Counted from the stretch's first letter, positions 1 to 7,934 are shown. The stretch: 53,463 nucleotides of DNA from Opitutaceae bacterium (GCA_030648295.1 JAUSID010000199.1:1-53463); one strand, 5' to 3'. The notes: a model not told the origin generated them from the letters alone. Numbers and translations are program-made.

Positions 1-200
1 GTCTTGAACCGCACCTCCCCTTCATATCGTTCGGGTGATCCGCCGCTGGAGGCTCGCGTCGCACCGGCTGGCGGCGCGGTTGTCGTTCCGGGCGCGGACA
101 CGCCGAACGCCATGTCGGCGTCCTTGGCATCGGCGATGACAAACGCCCGCGAAGCCGGGTTGGCGCGAATCTCGGCGAGCTTCTGATCGAGCGATTTCAT
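1..200 (-). CDS. Conserved-looking protein of unknown function, N-terminal part only
   Basis: The minus strand reads from an ATG at 198-200 leftward off the window with no stop, giving 66 residues that begin MKSLDQKLAEIRANPASRAF. The opening is helical (SLDQKLAEIRANPASRAF), followed by VIADAKDADMAFG and an Ala/Pro/Thr-rich stretch. The residue pattern looks like a real protein, and the start codon is the only one available. I recall similar openings in Verrucomicrobiota and Planctomycetes proteins but do not recognise the function. The gene is divergent from the sulfatase, with about 200 bp between them. The C-terminus lies outside the window. Confidence 0.5.
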   Translation of the reverse strand, partial: MKSLDQKLAEIRANPASRAFVIADAKDADMAFGVSAPGTTTAPPAGATRASSGGSPERYEGEVRFK

Positions 201-397
201 GCGGGAGCGACGATCGCTGGCGATCGCCGGGGAGCCGATGCGAACCGACCGGGCGCGGATGGTCAATGCTGCCGGCTCCGTGCGCGGTGCTATTCGTTTT
301 GATTACGTCGCCGCGAAGCACCGGTGCTGCGATCTTCGCGGGCGGAAGTGCCCCGATTGCGCTTCCCGATGCAGCGCTGATTGAACCATCGTTCCTC

Positions 398-1846
398 ATG
401 AACAAATCCTGCCTGCTGCTACTGCTGCTCGCAGCCGCGCCTGCAACGGCTGCGCCGCCCAATGTCGTTTTCATCATGACGGATCAACATTCGGCCGACG
501 CGCTCAGTTGCCGGATGGGAGACAAGTACCTGAAGACGCCGGCGCTCGACGGGCTGGCCGCACGGGGAACGTATTTCAGCCGCGCCTATGCCGCGAATCC
601 ACTCTGCATGCCGGCGCGGAATTCGATTTTCACGGGTCGCTACCCGCACGAGACCAAAGTGACCGACAACACGCCTGCCACCCTCGACGCAGGCGAGTTT
701 GTGAACATGGGAAACTATTTCCGCCGTGCGGGCTACGACACCGCGTATTTTGGAAAATGGCACCTCTGCTATGACGAAAAGGCGCCGGAAACCCATGGAT
801 TCACCACGCTCCGGACCAAGGGACTCGACGCCGTGAACGCCGACGAGGCGGCGAAGTTTCTGCGGCGGCCGCATGACCGGCCCTTCCTCCTCGTCGTCAG
901 TTTTCTCAATCCCCACAATGTGTGCGAACTCGCCCGCGGGCAGGAGCTCAACAATGGGCCCATCGGTGAGCCGCCGCCGCCCTCGCAGCTCCCTCCCGTG
1001 CCTGCCAATCTCGCCCCGCCGCGCAACGAGCCCGACTCGATGACCCGGATCCGCGCAGGCTACCACGCGAATCCACAGTTTCCCGTCGGTGGATTCAGTC
1101 CGGAGATGTGGCAGGCATTGCGGTGGGGCTATTACCGGCTGATCGAAAAGGTGGACGCGGAGATCGGGATGGTCCTGACCGCCCTGCGGACCGCGGGGCT
1201 GGAGGACAATACGGTAATCGTGTTTACCGCGGATCACGGTGAGTGCGCCGGCGCCCACGGCTTGAATCAGAAGACGGTGTTCTACGAGGAGTCGGCGCGC
1301 GTGCCGCTGATCGTCAGCGCGCCGGGTGCACGGGGCGCGCAAACCTCGGACCGTCTGGTCAATGTAGGCGTCGACCTCCTGCCGACAATGCTCGACTTCG
1401 CCCGGGTCGAGCGGTCCGCGAAGCTCAGCGGTCGCAGCCTGCGGCCGCTGGTGGCCGGCGAGACGGTTGCGGGCTGGCGCGAATACACGGTGATTCAAAA
1501 CAACATGACCCAGGCGGCCACCGTTGACGGCACCGTGCCCATGACGGAGGGCCGGATGGTCCGCGGCGAACAGTACAAGTATTGCGTTTACGCCTACGGC
1601 GAGCGGCGGGAATCCCTCGTCGACCTGCAGAAGGATCCCGGCGAAATGACCGATCTCGCCGCAGAACCCGCTTACCGGGCCGTGTTGCTCGAACATCGCG
1701 AGCGACTGCGGACGTTTGCCAGCGAACACCACGACGGGCTCGTGACCACACTCCTGGCGGATGACGTGAAGCCGCGGCCCTTTCCCGTAGTGACGAGGCC
1801 GAAAAACGCCCGCGCGATCGAAAGGCTGAAAAAACGGGCGCAGTAA
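398..1846 (+). CDS. Secreted sulfatase (formylglycine type)
   Basis: A 482-residue arylsulfatase-family hydrolase that removes sulfate esters, probably from sulfated polysaccharide outside the cytoplasm. I chose the ATG at 398 because it opens directly onto a signal peptide (MNKSCLLLLLLAAAPATA) cut just before PPNVVFIMTDQH. The 266 start would add 44 unrelated residues. The metal-binding Asp29 lies in IMTDQH. The maturation motif C-M-P-A-R starts at Cys70, which a formylglycine-generating enzyme or an anaerobic maturase would convert. TADHGE supplies the C-terminal metal/phosphatase-superfamily motif. Length is normal for the family. The substrate cannot be told from the sequence, and no sulfatase cluster surrounds it. 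Confidence 0.93.
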   Translation: MNKSCLLLLLLAAAPATAAPPNVVFIMTDQHSADALSCRMGDKYLKTPALDGLAARGTYFSRAYAANPLCMPARNSIFTGRYPHETKVTDNTPATLDAGEFVNMGNYFRRAGYDTAYFGKWHLCYDEKAPETHGFTTLRTKGLDAVNADEAAKFLRRPHDRPFLLVVSFLNPHNVCELARGQELNNGPIGEPPPPSQLPPVPANLAPPRNEPDSMTRIRAGYHANPQFPVGGFSPEMWQALRWGYYRLIEKVDAEIGMVLTALRTAGLEDNTVIVFTADHGECAGAHGLNQKTVFYEESARVPLIVSAPGARGAQTSDRLVNVGVDLLPTMLDFARVERSAKLSGRSLRPLVAGETVAGWREYTVIQNNMTQAATVDGTVPMTEGRMVRGEQYKYCVYAYGERRESLVDLQKDPGEMTDLAAEPAYRAVLLEHRERLRTFASEHHDGLVTTLLADDVKPRPFPVVTRPKNARAIERLKKRAQ

Positions 1847-1950
1847 TCGGTGGGCGAGAACACCCGGGCCGGGGTGGGGCATTCCGGCGGGAAAGACGAA
1901 ACGATCAGACCGCGCCGTGCGCCCGCCCCCACTTTTTCCCGCGACGACTC

Positions 1951-2601
1951 ATGGGCTTTTATTCCGAGCGAATCCTCCCGCACCTCATTCATCTCACGAT
2001 GCGTGGGCGGGATTTTGTCCCCTATCGGACGCGCGTGGTGGGTGCCGCGAGCGGACGCGTACTCGAAGTGGGCATCGGCGCCGGCGAAAACGTGAGCTTC
2101 TACGGTCCCGATGTTGGTGAAATCGTCGGGCTGGAGCCGGCCGCGAAACTTGCCGCGATGGCGCGCGAGAATGCCCGACGATCCGGCCGACCGATTGAAA
2201 TCATCGAAGCGTCAGCCGAGGAGATTCCGTCCGACGCGCAGGCGTTCGACACGGTCGTGATGACATGGACGCTCTGTTCGATTGCCGATCCGCGGCGAGC
2301 GCTCGGTGAGATGCGTCGCGTGCTGCGGCCCGGCGGTCGGCTCTTGTTTGCGGAGCATGGGCTGGCGCCGGACCTGCGCGTGCGCAAATGGCAGAACCGG
2401 CTCACGCCGGTGTGGAAGCATCTTGCCGGCGGCTGCCACCTTAACCGCGCGATGGACCAACTAATCGCGGGCACCGGCTTTCGGATCGAGCAACTCGATA
2501 CCGGCTACATGCGCGGGCTGAAGCCGCTGACGTTCATGTACGAAGGCAGTGCGAAGAGGGCGGAAGACGGGGAAGAGGCGGAAGACGCGGAAGACGTGTA
2601 A
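1951..2601 (+). CDS. Class I SAM-dependent methyltransferase
   Basis: A 216-residue Rossmann methyltransferase of the UbiE/METTL7 type. Motif I is VLEVGIGAGENVSFY near residue 31, the acidic motif II is IVGLEP, and VMTWTLCSI with LRPGGRLLFAEHG forms the post-core. The family methylates small molecules or lipids; the substrate here is unknown. The last dozen residues (EDGEEAEDAEDV) are encoded by the 9-nt repeat array that starts at about 2551. The natural C-terminus was therefore probably near YEGSAKRA, and the array supplied the present stop codon. It lies 104 bp after the sulfatase and converges on the ECF sigma gene. Confidence 0.88.
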   Translation: MGFYSERILPHLIHLTMRGRDFVPYRTRVVGAASGRVLEVGIGAGENVSFYGPDVGEIVGLEPAAKLAAMARENARRSGRPIEIIEASAEEIPSDAQAFDTVVMTWTLCSIADPRRALGEMRRVLRPGGRLLFAEHGLAPDLRVRKWQNRLTPVWKHLAGGCHLNRAMDQLIAGTGFRIEQLDTGYMRGLKPLTFMYEGSAKRAEDGEEAEDAEDV

Positions 2602-2815
2602 GACGCGGAAGAGGCGAAAGACGTGTAAGAGCCGGAAGACGGGGAAAACACCGAAAGAAGAAACCGGGAGAAGACGGGAAGACGGGGAAGACGGGGAAGA
2701 CGTGTAAGACGTATGAGACTTGGAAGACTGGGAAGACGCGGAAAGCGGCGATGTGTCTTACATGTCTTCCGCGTCTTCCAAGTCTTACACGTCTTCATCA
2801 CGCGTCTTCCAAGTC
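2551..2815. repeat. 9-nt degenerate tandem repeat array, two inverted arms
   Basis: The left arm (2551 to about 2742) is built of 9-mers close to CGGAAGACG, with variants TGTAAGACG, GGGAAGAGG and CGAAAGACG. The right arm (2754-2815) is the same family in opposite orientation (CGTCTTCCG-like units). The array occupies the whole space between the convergent methyltransferase and sigma-factor genes and overlaps both coding ends. Confidence 0.9.
2696..2796. terminator. Long imperfect hairpin between convergent genes, possible bidirectional terminator
   Basis: The array arms pair in nested order. A perfect 15-nt match joins 2696-2710 to 2782-2796, a 12-nt match joins 2717-2728 to 2773-2784, and an 11-nt match joins 2731-2741 to 2769-2779, leaving a loop near 2742-2768. 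There is no U-tract, so intrinsic termination is uncertain. The position between two convergent stops suggests transcript-end or RNA-stability roles. Confidence 0.5.
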
Positions 2816-3364
2816 ATCTCTTAGTCGCTCGCGCGCGTGGCGGATTCGGTTCTCGACTGCCTTGGGCGTGGCGCCAACGACGACGGCGATCTCGGCATGA
2901 GACATCCCCTCGTATTCAAAAAGTACGATCGCCTCGCGCATGTCCGGCGGGAGCGCCGCGATCGCCGCGCGAATGGCGTCCGCCTGTTCCCGGCTCTCCG
3001 CCGCCGTGGCGCCCGTGACGGTCGGGGTCGGACTTTCGGTCCATTCATCGAGGGAAACTTCCGGCCGGCTGCGCCACCAGCGCAGCCGGTTCCGGGCGAG
3101 ATTCACGGCGATGGCAAAGATCCACGGGCGAAACTCCGCCTGTGGATTGAACTTCGCGCGCTGCTGCCACACCCGCACGAACGTTTCCTGCGCGAGATCC
3201 TCCGCCTCGCGCGCATTCAGCACCAGCCGGCCGATGACCGCTTTGACCGGCCGTTCCCAGCGTTGCATCAAGGCGCCCAGCGCCGCCTCGTCCCCCGCCT
3301 GGACGCGCCGCATCAGCTCCGTGTCTTCACCCGGAGTGATCGTCGCGTCCATCGGGAGCGCCAT
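2798..3364 (-). CDS. ECF RNA polymerase sigma factor (CnrH-like position)
   Basis: A 188-residue sigma-70 family factor with only regions 2 and 4. Region 2 includes AEDLAQETFVRVWQQR and FRPWIFAIAVNLARNRLR. Region 4 includes LPPDMREAIVLFEYEGMSHAEIAVVVGATPKAVENRIRHARERL. It is the third gene of a leftward cassette, starting 3 nt after the sensor stop. Size and order match CnrH in the Cupriavidus CnrYXH system, where the sigma factor is last. It probably transcribes its own cassette and the divergent efflux operon. The final residues (DLEDA) and the stop are written by the 9-nt repeat array, so the C-terminus has been altered. Confidence 0.93.
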   Translation of the reverse strand: MALPMDATITPGEDTELMRRVQAGDEAALGALMQRWERPVKAVIGRLVLNAREAEDLAQETFVRVWQQRAKFNPQAEFRPWIFAIAVNLARNRLRWWRSRPEVSLDEWTESPTPTVTGATAAESREQADAIRAAIAALPPDMREAIVLFEYEGMSHAEIAVVVGATPKAVENRIRHARERLRDDLEDA

Positions 3365-3367
3365 GAC

Positions 3368-3853
3368 TCAGTGACGATGCTGCCGGTTTAGCTGCACGTC
3401 GGGTGGCGCCAGGTGATCAAAGTCCTTGATCTTCGGCAGCACCAGCGCGAGGTAGCGCTCGCCTGCTTCGGGGGACATGTGGGCGGCGCACTGGCGAACA
3501 TGGCTCGCGATCGCGGATTCGCAGACCACGCGCAATTCAGCGACCCGCCGTTCCGCCGCCGCGAGCGCCGCGGGATCCGAACCTGGCGCCGCTTTGAGCG
3601 CGTTGCGCGTGCGCGTGGCGGTTTGGATGTCTCGACAGTGCTCCTCGCACACGACCGAATACGAGTCGTGGAGCTTCTTGATCGCCGCGAATTGCGCGTC
3701 GGTGAGCCGGAAATCCGTCCGCAGCCACTCCATCGCGTCACCCTTCGCGAGCGCCTGCTGTACCGCCGTGTCGCCGCTGGTGCGAAAGGCCATGTAACCG
3801 ACCGCGGCCGCCACCACGGCAACGAGCGCGAGCGTTGAAATGAGATACTTCAT
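3368..3853 (-). CDS. Membrane-anchored periplasmic metal sensor, CnrX-like
   Basis: A 161-residue protein with one N-terminal membrane segment (about residues 3-23) and a helical periplasmic domain of the CpxP/ZraP/CnrX kind. Candidate metal ligands sit one helical turn apart: Cys69, His72 and Cys73 on one helix, and Cys111, then His118 and Cys122 on another. In CnrX the second helix carries an HxxxM pair; here the Met position appears to be Cys. That favours a soft metal such as Cu(I), Ag(I) or Zn over Ni/Co, which is an inference. It lies between the anti-sigma-like gene (4-nt gap) and the sigma gene (3-nt gap). The likely role is to bind periplasmic metal and release the sigma factor through the anti-sigma protein. 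Confidence 0.8.
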   Translation of the reverse strand: MKYLISTLALVAVVAAAVGYMAFRTSGDTAVQQALAKGDAMEWLRTDFRLTDAQFAAIKKLHDSYSVVCEEHCRDIQTATRTRNALKAAPGSDPAALAAAERRVAELRVVCESAIASHVRQCAAHMSPEAGERYLALVLPKIKDFDHLAPPDVQLNRQHRH

Positions 3854-3857
3854 CCCG

Positions 3858-4166
3858 TCAGGGGCGCAGCTTTGCCATCACCCGGGGATCGAGGTTGCCG
3901 AGATAATTGACGACCATCTGCTCGCGGCTCGATTCGAGCTGCGCCCGGGCGACGCTGTGACCGGCCCAGCCCGCCGTCACGATCGCCAGACCGGCGGCGA
4001 CTGACCAGCCGAGGAGGTGAGCTCGCAGGTAACCCGCCCACGTATCACGAGAATGGTTGCGGATTCGCTGCCAAACCATCGGGCGGAAATTGGGATTGGC
4101 CGGCGGATTCACGCGCCACGAGGCGAGGGTCCGCGAAAGAGAATCGTTCAGGTCGGGCGGGTTCAT
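3858..4166 (-). CDS. Small membrane anti-sigma-like protein, CnrY-like
   Basis: A 102-residue protein with a cytoplasmic N-terminal half of about 50 residues (MNPPDLNDSLSRTLASWRV onward), one membrane segment at about 51-71 (LGWSVAAGLAIVTAGWAG) and a short periplasmic tail. It is the first gene of the leftward cassette. Such small single-pass proteins at the head of CnrYXH-type operons hold the ECF sigma factor at the membrane until the sensor reports metal. No zinc-binding anti-sigma motif (HxxxCxxC) is present, which fits CnrY rather than ZAS-type anti-sigmas. The assignment rests on size, topology and order. Confidence 0.7.
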   Translation of the reverse strand: MNPPDLNDSLSRTLASWRVNPPANPNFRPMVWQRIRNHSRDTWAGYLRAHLLGWSVAAGLAIVTAGWAGHSVARAQLESSREQMVVNYLGNLDPRVMAKLRP

Positions 4167-4204
4167 GGTTGCTGCTACGGATTATAAACGGACGGCGGCG
4201 AAAT

Positions 4205-4225
4205 CCCTCGAAATTTTTTTGAGGG
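4205..4225. promoter_or_regulatory. Inverted repeat in the divergent promoter region, candidate operator
   Basis: The 99-bp gap between the anti-sigma-like gene (start 4166) and the efflux operon (start 4266) holds a 21-bp near-perfect dyad with arms CCCTC and GAGGG around an A3/T7 core. Eight of ten symmetrical positions pair. It is the only clear dyad in the gap. Either an AT-tract promoter element or a repressor site would fit. Confidence 0.4.
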
Positions 4226-4265
4226 TTTCCGCGACGTGGTGGTTATAGCCGATGAACACCGAATC

Positions 4266-4688
4266 ATGCATATCAAAACTTCGCTTCCCACCCTCGCGCT
4301 CGCGACGGCCCTTTTCATTGGCGGCCCTTTGTTTGCGCAGCACGACCACGCCGAACGCGCAGCCAAGCCCCAAGCGGCGCCAGCCGCGGGCAAGCTGCTC
4401 AAAGTAACTGAAAAGGACGAGGCGTGGGCCGCGAAGGTCCGCCAGGCCTACCCGCTCGACGTCTGTGTCGCCTCCGACGAAAAACTCGGCGCGATGGGCA
4501 AGTCGCCGGAGTACATCTACCGGGTCAAAGGCCAGCCGGATCGGCTCGTGATCTTCTGCTGTGATGGCTGCGAGGAAGACTTCCTGAAGGAGCCGGCGAA
4601 GTATCTGGCGAAGCTCGACGCCGCGGCGAAAAACAAGGGTCCCGCCGGCAAATCGGGCGGCGTGAAGCGCGAGCACAATCACGAGTAA
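4266..4688 (+). CDS. Secreted Cys-containing metal-binding-like protein, first gene of efflux operon
   Basis: A 141-residue exported protein. I chose the start at 4266 because it opens on a signal peptide (MHIKTSLPTLALATALFIGG) ending at LFAQ, followed by a His-rich HDHAER segment. The mature domain has Cys67 and then IFCCDGCEEDFLKEPAKYLAKLD (Cys98, Cys99, Cys102). This resembles the YHS/TRASH type of metal-binding fold, in which a CxxC-like turn precedes a helix ending in P-x-x-Y. Residues near the C-terminus include HNHE. It lies 5 nt before the TolC-family gene. The likely role is periplasmic metal binding or delivery to the pump; no enzymatic motif is visible. Confidence 0.75.
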   Translation: MHIKTSLPTLALATALFIGGPLFAQHDHAERAAKPQAAPAAGKLLKVTEKDEAWAAKVRQAYPLDVCVASDEKLGAMGKSPEYIYRVKGQPDRLVIFCCDGCEEDFLKEPAKYLAKLDAAAKNKGPAGKSGGVKREHNHE

Positions 4689-4693
4689 CGTCC

Positions 4694-5920
4694 ATGCGCC
4701 TGCTTCTCCGCTCGCTTGCGCCCGGAGCGCTGCTCGTTTCGGCCTCGCTGTCAGCGGCCGAGACACCGGCGAGTTCCGCCGATTTCATGCGCGCGATATC
4801 CGGCTCGCCGGCTCTCGCCGCCGCGGCGCGGCGGACGGATGCTGCCCGCGAGCGCATCGAGTCGGCCGGTCGGCTGCCGGATCCCGAGGTCGAGGGCATG
4901 GGCTCCCGGATGGTGGGACCAATGGATGAACGGAGCACGATGTGGGAGGTAAACGTGCGGCAGCCGCTGCCGAAACGCGGCGAGCGTGCCGCCGACCGCG
5001 ACCGCGCCCGCGCGGGCGTTGCGATGGCGGAGGCCGATTATGCCTTGATGGCCGGTGAAATGGCGGCCGACACCGCGACGGCACTGGCGGAGGCGGAGGG
5101 CGCCGAAGCGCGCATCCGGCTTTTGGAGACGCAGATTGGCCGGCTCGACGCCGTGCTCCGGAGCATCGAGGTCCGGCTCGCGGCCGGCACCACCGGCCGA
5201 ATTGCGGATCGACTGACGGTGCAGACGCGGGTCGCAGCCATGCAATTGATGATTGAAGAGGAGCGGCGGATGACGGCGGACGCGCTGGCCGAAGCCCGTG
5301 GCCGGCTGGGGCTGACGCCCGAGGCTCCGCTGCCCGCGTTCTCGGCGCCCACCGTGCCCGAGATCAGGGCCGACGATGCGGCGGTGCTCCGGCTGGCCGC
5401 AGCACGATCCGATGAGGCGAATGCGATGGTGAAAATGGCCCGCGCATCCGCGAAACCGATGACGGCGGTCGGTCTGCGTTTCGAACGGGAGCGGAAGGCC
5501 ATGGGCGACGAGAATACCGTCGGACTCGCGTTCATGTCGGAGATCCCGTGGCGGAGCCGGGGCTACGCCCGGGCGGAAGTGCGCGCCGCCGAGGCGGAGC
5601 GCGCCGCGGCCCAGTCGGACGGCACGGCCGCGCGTTACCGAATCTCCGCCGCGCTGACTCGCGTGGACCGCGCCGAGCGGCTGGCGGCCACGGCGCGCCG
5701 ACTGAGCGCGGAAACACTCGCCCGGCTCAACGCCGAATTCGACTCGATGATTCGTTCGGCGGGCGTGGGTGGCGGCATGGGGGAATCGACTGTGTTGCAG
5801 ACGGTCGAGTTGCTCGAGAAGGCGACTGACACGGAACTGCAGGTAATTCGCGCCGATACCGCCGTCCGCACGGCGCGCGCCGAGCTCTGGCGTTACATGC
5901 CGGCGGAGCAATTCAGATGA
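4694..5920 (+). CDS. TolC/CzcC-family outer-membrane efflux protein
   Basis: A 408-residue outer-membrane channel subunit with a signal peptide (about 1-21). Two long Ala/Arg/Glu-rich helical hairpins repeat the OEP pattern: first half with DPEVEGMGSRMVG, QPLPKRGERAADRDRA and long helices to about 200, second half with LAAARSDEANAMVKMARA and EIPWRSRGYARAEVRAAEAE. Length is typical for CzcC/CusC. It lacks an obvious lipobox. As the outer-membrane part of the tripartite pump it should join the adaptor (6489) and RND protein (7937). The stop codon is followed within 6 nt by an 8-nt repeat array. Confidence 0.88.
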   Translation: MRLLLRSLAPGALLVSASLSAAETPASSADFMRAISGSPALAAAARRTDAARERIESAGRLPDPEVEGMGSRMVGPMDERSTMWEVNVRQPLPKRGERAADRDRARAGVAMAEADYALMAGEMAADTATALAEAEGAEARIRLLETQIGRLDAVLRSIEVRLAAGTTGRIADRLTVQTRVAAMQLMIEEERRMTADALAEARGRLGLTPEAPLPAFSAPTVPEIRADDAAVLRLAAARSDEANAMVKMARASAKPMTAVGLRFERERKAMGDENTVGLAFMSEIPWRSRGYARAEVRAAEAERAAAQSDGTAARYRISAALTRVDRAERLAATARRLSAETLARLNAEFDSMIRSAGVGGGMGESTVLQTVELLEKATDTELQVIRADTAVRTARAELWRYMPAEQFR

Positions 5921-5925
5921 ACGAT

Positions 5926-5983
5926 GGGCGGATGCTCGGACGGGCGGACGATCAGATGGTCGGATGAGCAGACGTTCAGCGAT
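5926..5983. repeat. 8-nt degenerate tandem array (CGGATGNT family), inside the operon
   Basis: About seven 8-mers such as CGGATGCT, CGGACGGG, CAGATGGT and CGGATGAG, in one orientation, fill most of the gap between the TolC-family and YHS-like genes. Confidence 0.85.
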
Positions 5984-6029
5984 GCGGTGAAAAACCAGAT
6001 CAGCGGCCGCAACTCGAAACAACTTTCAC

Positions 6030-6482
6030 ATGACACGTAACATTTTCCTCTTCCTCGGCACCTTTGTGGCCGGTGCGCTGATCGCGCTCGTGGTTCGCGC
6101 GGCGATGTTCGCGCCGCATGTCGGGCATGAGGGACATCCCGCTGCCGGCGGCGATTATGCCGGCATGGTTTCGAACCCGCTGGCGCCGGCCAATGTTCAG
6201 CCTCGCGAAGCCGCGACCGCGTCGTCCACGGCGCGCTCCGCCGCGGCTCACGAAAACCACAGTGGCGCGGCGACGAAAGCGGTGACCGCGAAAACCGCCC
6301 CCGGGAAACCCGTGAATTCCGTCTGCGCGATCTGCGGCATGGACGTGGATCCGAAGATGCCGACGGCCCAATACCAGGGCCAGACCATCGGCTTCGGTTG
6401 CAAGATGTGCCGGCCGAAATTCGAGGCGGAGCCCGACCGCTACGGACCATCGTATTTGAAAAACGAAGTCATCAAGCGGTAG
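6030..6482 (+). CDS. Membrane-anchored YHS-like metal-binding protein
   Basis: A 150-residue protein with an uncleaved N-terminal membrane segment (about 4-26), a His/Ala-rich linker (HVGHEGHPAAGG, HENHSG) and a C-terminal YHS-like domain. Cys99 and Cys102 (CAICGMDVDP) pair with Cys124 and Cys127 (GFGCKMC), followed by FEAEPDRYG. This domain type binds metals, often copper, in resistance loci. It lies 6 nt before the adaptor gene. A likely role is to hand periplasmic metal to the RND pump. It resembles the first operon protein in domain idea but not in sequence. Confidence 0.8.
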   Translation: MTRNIFLFLGTFVAGALIALVVRAAMFAPHVGHEGHPAAGGDYAGMVSNPLAPANVQPREAATASSTARSAAAHENHSGAATKAVTAKTAPGKPVNSVCAICGMDVDPKMPTAQYQGQTIGFGCKMCRPKFEAEPDRYGPSYLKNEVIKR

Positions 6483-6488
6483 ACGTTC

Positions 6489-7820
6489 ATGCGCTCTCCT
6501 CCCGCCCTCCTCGTTGGCGTTGCCGGCCTTTTGGTCGGCGCGGCAGTCATTGCCCTGCTGCCGCGGAAAACGCTGTTTTCCGTACCCGAAACTCGCGACG
6601 CCGCGGCTGACACGGTCGCAGGGGAACGCTGGGCCTGCCCGATGATGGATTTCATCGGCAACAAGCCCGGCAACTGCCCGGTGTGCGGCATGAAGATGAC
6701 GAAGGTCACTGCGGGCGAACTCACCCGCGAGCAGCAGCGCCGGATGGACGTGCAGCTGGCGACGGTGACCGAAGGCCCGGCCCGCGCGCTCATTCGCGCG
6801 TATGGAGCGGTGCGCTACGACGACCGCACGTTGCAGGTCGTGATTCCGCGCATCGGCGGCCGTGTCGTGAAACGTCACGAGGCCGCGACCCACATGGGCA
6901 ACATGGTCAAGGCCGGTGATCCCGTCGTCGATCTCTACAGTCCGGATGCATTTTCCGCGCAGGGTGAGCTCGCGGCGGCGGTGAAGCTCGGCGACCCGCC
7001 GACGATTCGCGCGCTGACCGATCGGTTCGAGCGCTGGAATCTGCCGAATGTGGCGCAGGCGATCCTGAAGGGCGGCGGGCCGGTCGACACGATTACGATC
7101 CGGACCCCGTTCGCCGGCCGCGTTGTCCTTGCGCTCGAGGGCGAGACCGACGCCATGGCGGCGCGACTCCCCCAGGTCGGCCAGGAGGTCATGGCTGATT
7201 CCGTGCTGCTGCGGCTGGTGGACCCGGATGCCTACATGCTCGTGGTGCATGTGCCGGAAAACCGGGCGCGGTGGCTGCGGGTGGGACAACCGGCGCGTCT
7301 CGCTTCGGATGACCGCGGTGAATTGCCGGAGGTGGTGGCGGCGATTTCGTGGGTCGCCCCCGACCTGAATCTCGAGATTCGTGCCCGCGAAGTGCATCTT
7401 CATCTCCGCGATCCGCAGCGTCGGCTGTTGCCCGGCAGCCTGGTCAATGCGCGTTTCGAGGCGACGCTGACTTCGGATTTCGAAGTTGCTGACGCGACCA
7501 AGCCCGAGACGTGGGGCCAGTTCGCCCTCGTGCCGAAAACCGCCGTGCTCTCGACCGGTGTCCGTCACGTTGTGTGGCGGGTCGCGGAGCGGCAGCGCGA
7601 CGGCCGGCTGCGGTTCGAACTCGCCCGGCTCGCGCTTGGTCCGCGGATCGAAGACGAGGCCGGAAACGATATGTATGTTGTCCGCGCCGGATTGAAGCCG
7701 GGTGACGAGGTCGCAACGCAGGGCGGATTCCTCATCGACAGCCAGGCGCAACTCGCAGGTACACCCAGTCTGCTCTTCCCGAGCGGCGCGGTCGCGCCGG
7801 CCGTGTCGCACCAGCACTAG
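6489..7820 (+). CDS. RND efflux periplasmic adaptor with heavy-metal-binding domain (CusB-type)
   Basis: A 443-residue membrane-fusion protein. An N-terminal anchor (about 5-24) is followed by a heavy-metal-binding domain, WACPMMDFIGNKPGNCPVCG, with Cys50, Cys63 and Cys66 plus several Met residues. The lipoyl/barrel-sandwich halves follow (IPRIGGRVVKRHEAATHMG and TIRTPFAGRVVLALEG) with a helical hairpin between them, then the beta-barrel and a membrane-proximal domain (LKPGDEVATQGGFLIDSQAQL). The C-terminus ends in HQH. It bridges the TolC-like channel and the RND pump. The Met- and Cys-rich N-terminus favours Cu/Ag. Confidence 0.92.
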   Translation: MRSPPALLVGVAGLLVGAAVIALLPRKTLFSVPETRDAAADTVAGERWACPMMDFIGNKPGNCPVCGMKMTKVTAGELTREQQRRMDVQLATVTEGPARALIRAYGAVRYDDRTLQVVIPRIGGRVVKRHEAATHMGNMVKAGDPVVDLYSPDAFSAQGELAAAVKLGDPPTIRALTDRFERWNLPNVAQAILKGGGPVDTITIRTPFAGRVVLALEGETDAMAARLPQVGQEVMADSVLLRLVDPDAYMLVVHVPENRARWLRVGQPARLASDDRGELPEVVAAISWVAPDLNLEIRAREVHLHLRDPQRRLLPGSLVNARFEATLTSDFEVADATKPETWGQFALVPKTAVLSTGVRHVVWRVAERQRDGRLRFELARLALGPRIEDEAGNDMYVVRAGLKPGDEVATQGGFLIDSQAQLAGTPSLLFPSGAVAPAVSHQH

Positions 7821-7836
7821 CGGACGGCGGCGCCGC

Positions 7837-7934
7837 GGTTCAGGGTTCTGGGTTTTGGATTCGCTGCCCGACTTCAAACCCGAAAGCCAAGAACGCGAAA
7901 CTCAGAACCCAGAACCCAGAACTCAGAACTGAAT
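7837..7934. repeat. 7-nt degenerate tandem array, inverted pair, directly upstream of the RND gene
   Basis: The left arm (7837-7863) has units like TTCAGGG, TTCTGGG and TTTTGGA. The right arm (7875-7934) has the inverse units GAACCCA, GAACTCA and GAAACTC. The arms can pair around an 11-nt gap. The right arm ends 2 nt before the RND start codon, so it occupies the ribosome-binding position. Confidence 0.88.

Noticed and set aside
419-1882. Long minus-strand open frame opposite the sulfatase
   Set aside because: Antisense shadow in GC-rich DNA; residues lack family features, while the plus strand has clear sulfatase motifs.
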